A DNA stretch of 64,000 nt from Rhodococcus sp. BP22 (GTDB lineage Bacteria > Actinomycetota > Actinomycetes > Mycobacteriales > Mycobacteriaceae). Shown here in pieces: positions 63,033-64,000 of this stretch (positions within the stretch are counted from its first letter, which is position 1; every line of letters begins with the position of its first letter). The DNA is taken from NCBI RefSeq assembly GCF_014281965.1, contig NZ_JACFTB010000002.1, forward strand, positions 62,001-126,000. Direction: 5' to 3'. The translations under genes were made by a program, and so were the position numbers. Below the pieces are notes generated by a model, which saw only the letters and a program-made list of their open reading frames with translations, was not told the DNA's origin and made no database searches.

Positions 63033-64000
63033 TCACGGCGTCACTATCGCAAAGTCCGGATCGGGTGCGTCGAGGTAACTTGCCAATTCCGCCAGCCGGC
63101 TCGGATCGCCGTCGACGCGTACCTTTCCGTCCGAGATCATTGCACTGAGGTCCATCCCGCCGAGCAATATTCCGATCAGGTCAGGCCGGGTCAGGTGGAA
63201 AACGGTGTCTCCTCGAGGTGCATCGTGATCAAGGTTGAAGTGAACCAAAAGGCCGTTACGCAACGCCGTTCGGTGCACCAGCTCTTCGTCCGTGATGTCC
63301 CAGTCCAGCACGATGTCGGCCGACCACGCCCGTGGCCCGTCGACACGCAGCGCGATGGCGTCGAAGAGCTGCCCTACCGTGAGTGCCCCGAGAATGTCGG
63401 GGGCAGCAGTGGCGGTTGGTGTACCGACATTTCCTTGGCGCAACTCGTATGCACCCATCAAGAAGAAGTTTCGCCAAGTACCGTTCTCACAACCGAACCC
63501 GAGTTGTTCGAAGGTATCGGCCTGGAGGGCGCGCGCTTCGGCGTTGTCCGGCTCAGCGAACAGTACATAGTTGAGAACTTGTGCCGCCCAACGAAAGTCA
63601 CCGGCAGCAAAGGTTTCTCGGGCCTTTCGCAATACCTCTGTGGAACCACCCATGAATTCGACGTGTCTTTTCGCGGAATCCACCGGTGTGTGCGGCCACA
63701 GCAGGGCCGGATTGCCCTCGAACCATCCCATGTACCGCTGATAGATCGCTTTGACATTGTGACTGACCGATCCGTAGTAACCCTTGGTGTGCCACGCCTT
63801 GTCTATGGCCGGAGGCAATGCGATTTCCTCGGCGATCTCAGTACCCGTCAACCCCTGATTGATCCGCCGCACCGTCTGGTCGTGAAGATATCCGTACAGA
63901 TCGCGTTGGAGTGCCAGAAATTCGGTCAGCCGCTCCGTCCCCCAGGTGGGCCAATGGTGCGAAGCGAACAGCACATCGGACTTGGATGCATACCGATTGA
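63033..64000 (-). CDS. alkyl sulfatase (SdsA1/YjcS-type), C-terminal part; 5' end outside window
   Basis: The frame stays open to the right edge. Visible: ADVLFASHHWP-like metal-ligand region (DVLFASHHWPTWG at the very end), the dimerisation domain (LYGYLHDQTVRRINQGLTG, AYELRQGNVG), and the SCP-2-like C-terminal domain (LTVGQLFDAIALRVDGPRAW onward). Most of the metallo-beta-lactamase domain with HxHxDH is outside. Family enzymes split linear primary alkyl sulfates such as SDS. Confidence 0.88.
   Translation of the reverse strand, partial: NRYASKSDVLFASHHWPTWGTERLTEFLALQRDLYGYLHDQTVRRINQGLTGTEIAEEIALPPAIDKAWHTKGYYGSVSHNVKAIYQRYMGWFEGNPALLWPHTPVDSAKRHVEFMGGSTEVLRKARETFAAGDFRWAAQVLNYVLFAEPDNAEARALQADTFEQLGFGCENGTWRNFFLMGAYELRQGNVGTPTATAAPDILGALTVGQLFDAIALRVDGPRAWSADIVLDWDITDEELVHRTALRNGLLVHFNLDHDAPRGDTVFHLTRPDLIGILLGGMDLSAMISDGKVRVDGDPSRLAELASYLDAPDPDFAIVTP

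Overview
The window is a stretch of chromosome from a high-GC, mycolate-type actinobacterium, most probably Rhodococcus or Rhodococcoides. Several blocks keep the gene order of the Mycobacterium tuberculosis Rv3710-Rv3722c region (leuA, murT-gatD, recR, ybaB-type gene, SRPBCC gene, 10-methyl fatty acid pair, dnaX, aspartate aminotransferase, 4.5S RNA). Other genes are inserted between them: acyl-CoA metabolism, redox enzymes, regulators and transporters. I saw no transposase, phage gene, integrase or CRISPR array. Two genes are cut by the window edges: a LuxR-type regulator at the left end and an alkylsulfatase at the right end.

Region by region. 1-5.9 kb: end of a MalT-like regulator, then leuA behind a 13-codon leader peptide with a Leu-Leu-Leu run and a terminator hairpin, then small SHOCT-domain genes. 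5.9-8.2 kb: LysR regulator, EamA exporter, and a steroid isomerase gene with an exact KstR-type operator. 8.3-11.8 kb: murT-gatD, recR, ybaB-type gene, SRPBCC gene. 12-19.2 kb: bfaA-bfaB for 10-methyl fatty acids, a DUF2236 oxygenase with its own TetR regulator, acyl-CoA-binding protein, molybdopterin oxidoreductase. 19.3-23.4 kb: aldehyde dehydrogenase, second DUF2236 oxygenase and acyl-CoA ligase behind a perfect 28-bp palindrome. 23.7-30.3 kb: mihF, KhtT/KhtU-like antiporter, GntR regulator, fadA-fadB. 30.4-36.4 kb: dnaX, helicase-associated protein, HhH-GPD glycosylase, phoU, ynfA. 36.5-41.9 kb: secreted lipase, TetR/DHA2 exporter pair with twin 25-bp operators, aspartate aminotransferase, 4.5S RNA, tRNA-Ser. 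42-45.9 kb: 3-hydroxybutyrate dehydrogenase, MHS transporter and LysR regulator.

The most unusual part is 46.7-56.5 kb. Here an ECF sigma factor with an RsrA-like zinc anti-sigma factor sits with a methyltransferase, a mercuric-reductase-like flavoprotein, a CDP-alcohol phosphatidyltransferase, a TVP38/TMEM64 membrane protein, a YnjBCD-type ABC importer and a radical SAM enzyme ending in Cys-Cys-Gly. The same promoter pattern (GGAAC, 18 nt, then GGTT or TGTT) lies before the sigma gene, the methyltransferase gene and the radical SAM gene. Before the sigma and radical SAM genes the GTG start follows GGTT by exactly 8 nt, so both may be leaderless. The gene content parallels the poorly understood ydjXYZ-ynjABCDEF region of E. 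coli. I infer a redox-responsive regulon acting at the membrane, of unknown chemistry.

The last part, 56.6-64 kb, holds an SRPBCC protein, a gluQ-yhhQ pair (queuosine tRNA modification and precursor uptake), glutamate decarboxylase with a membrane protein, a frameshifted alpha/beta-hydrolase gene and the alkylsulfatase fragment.
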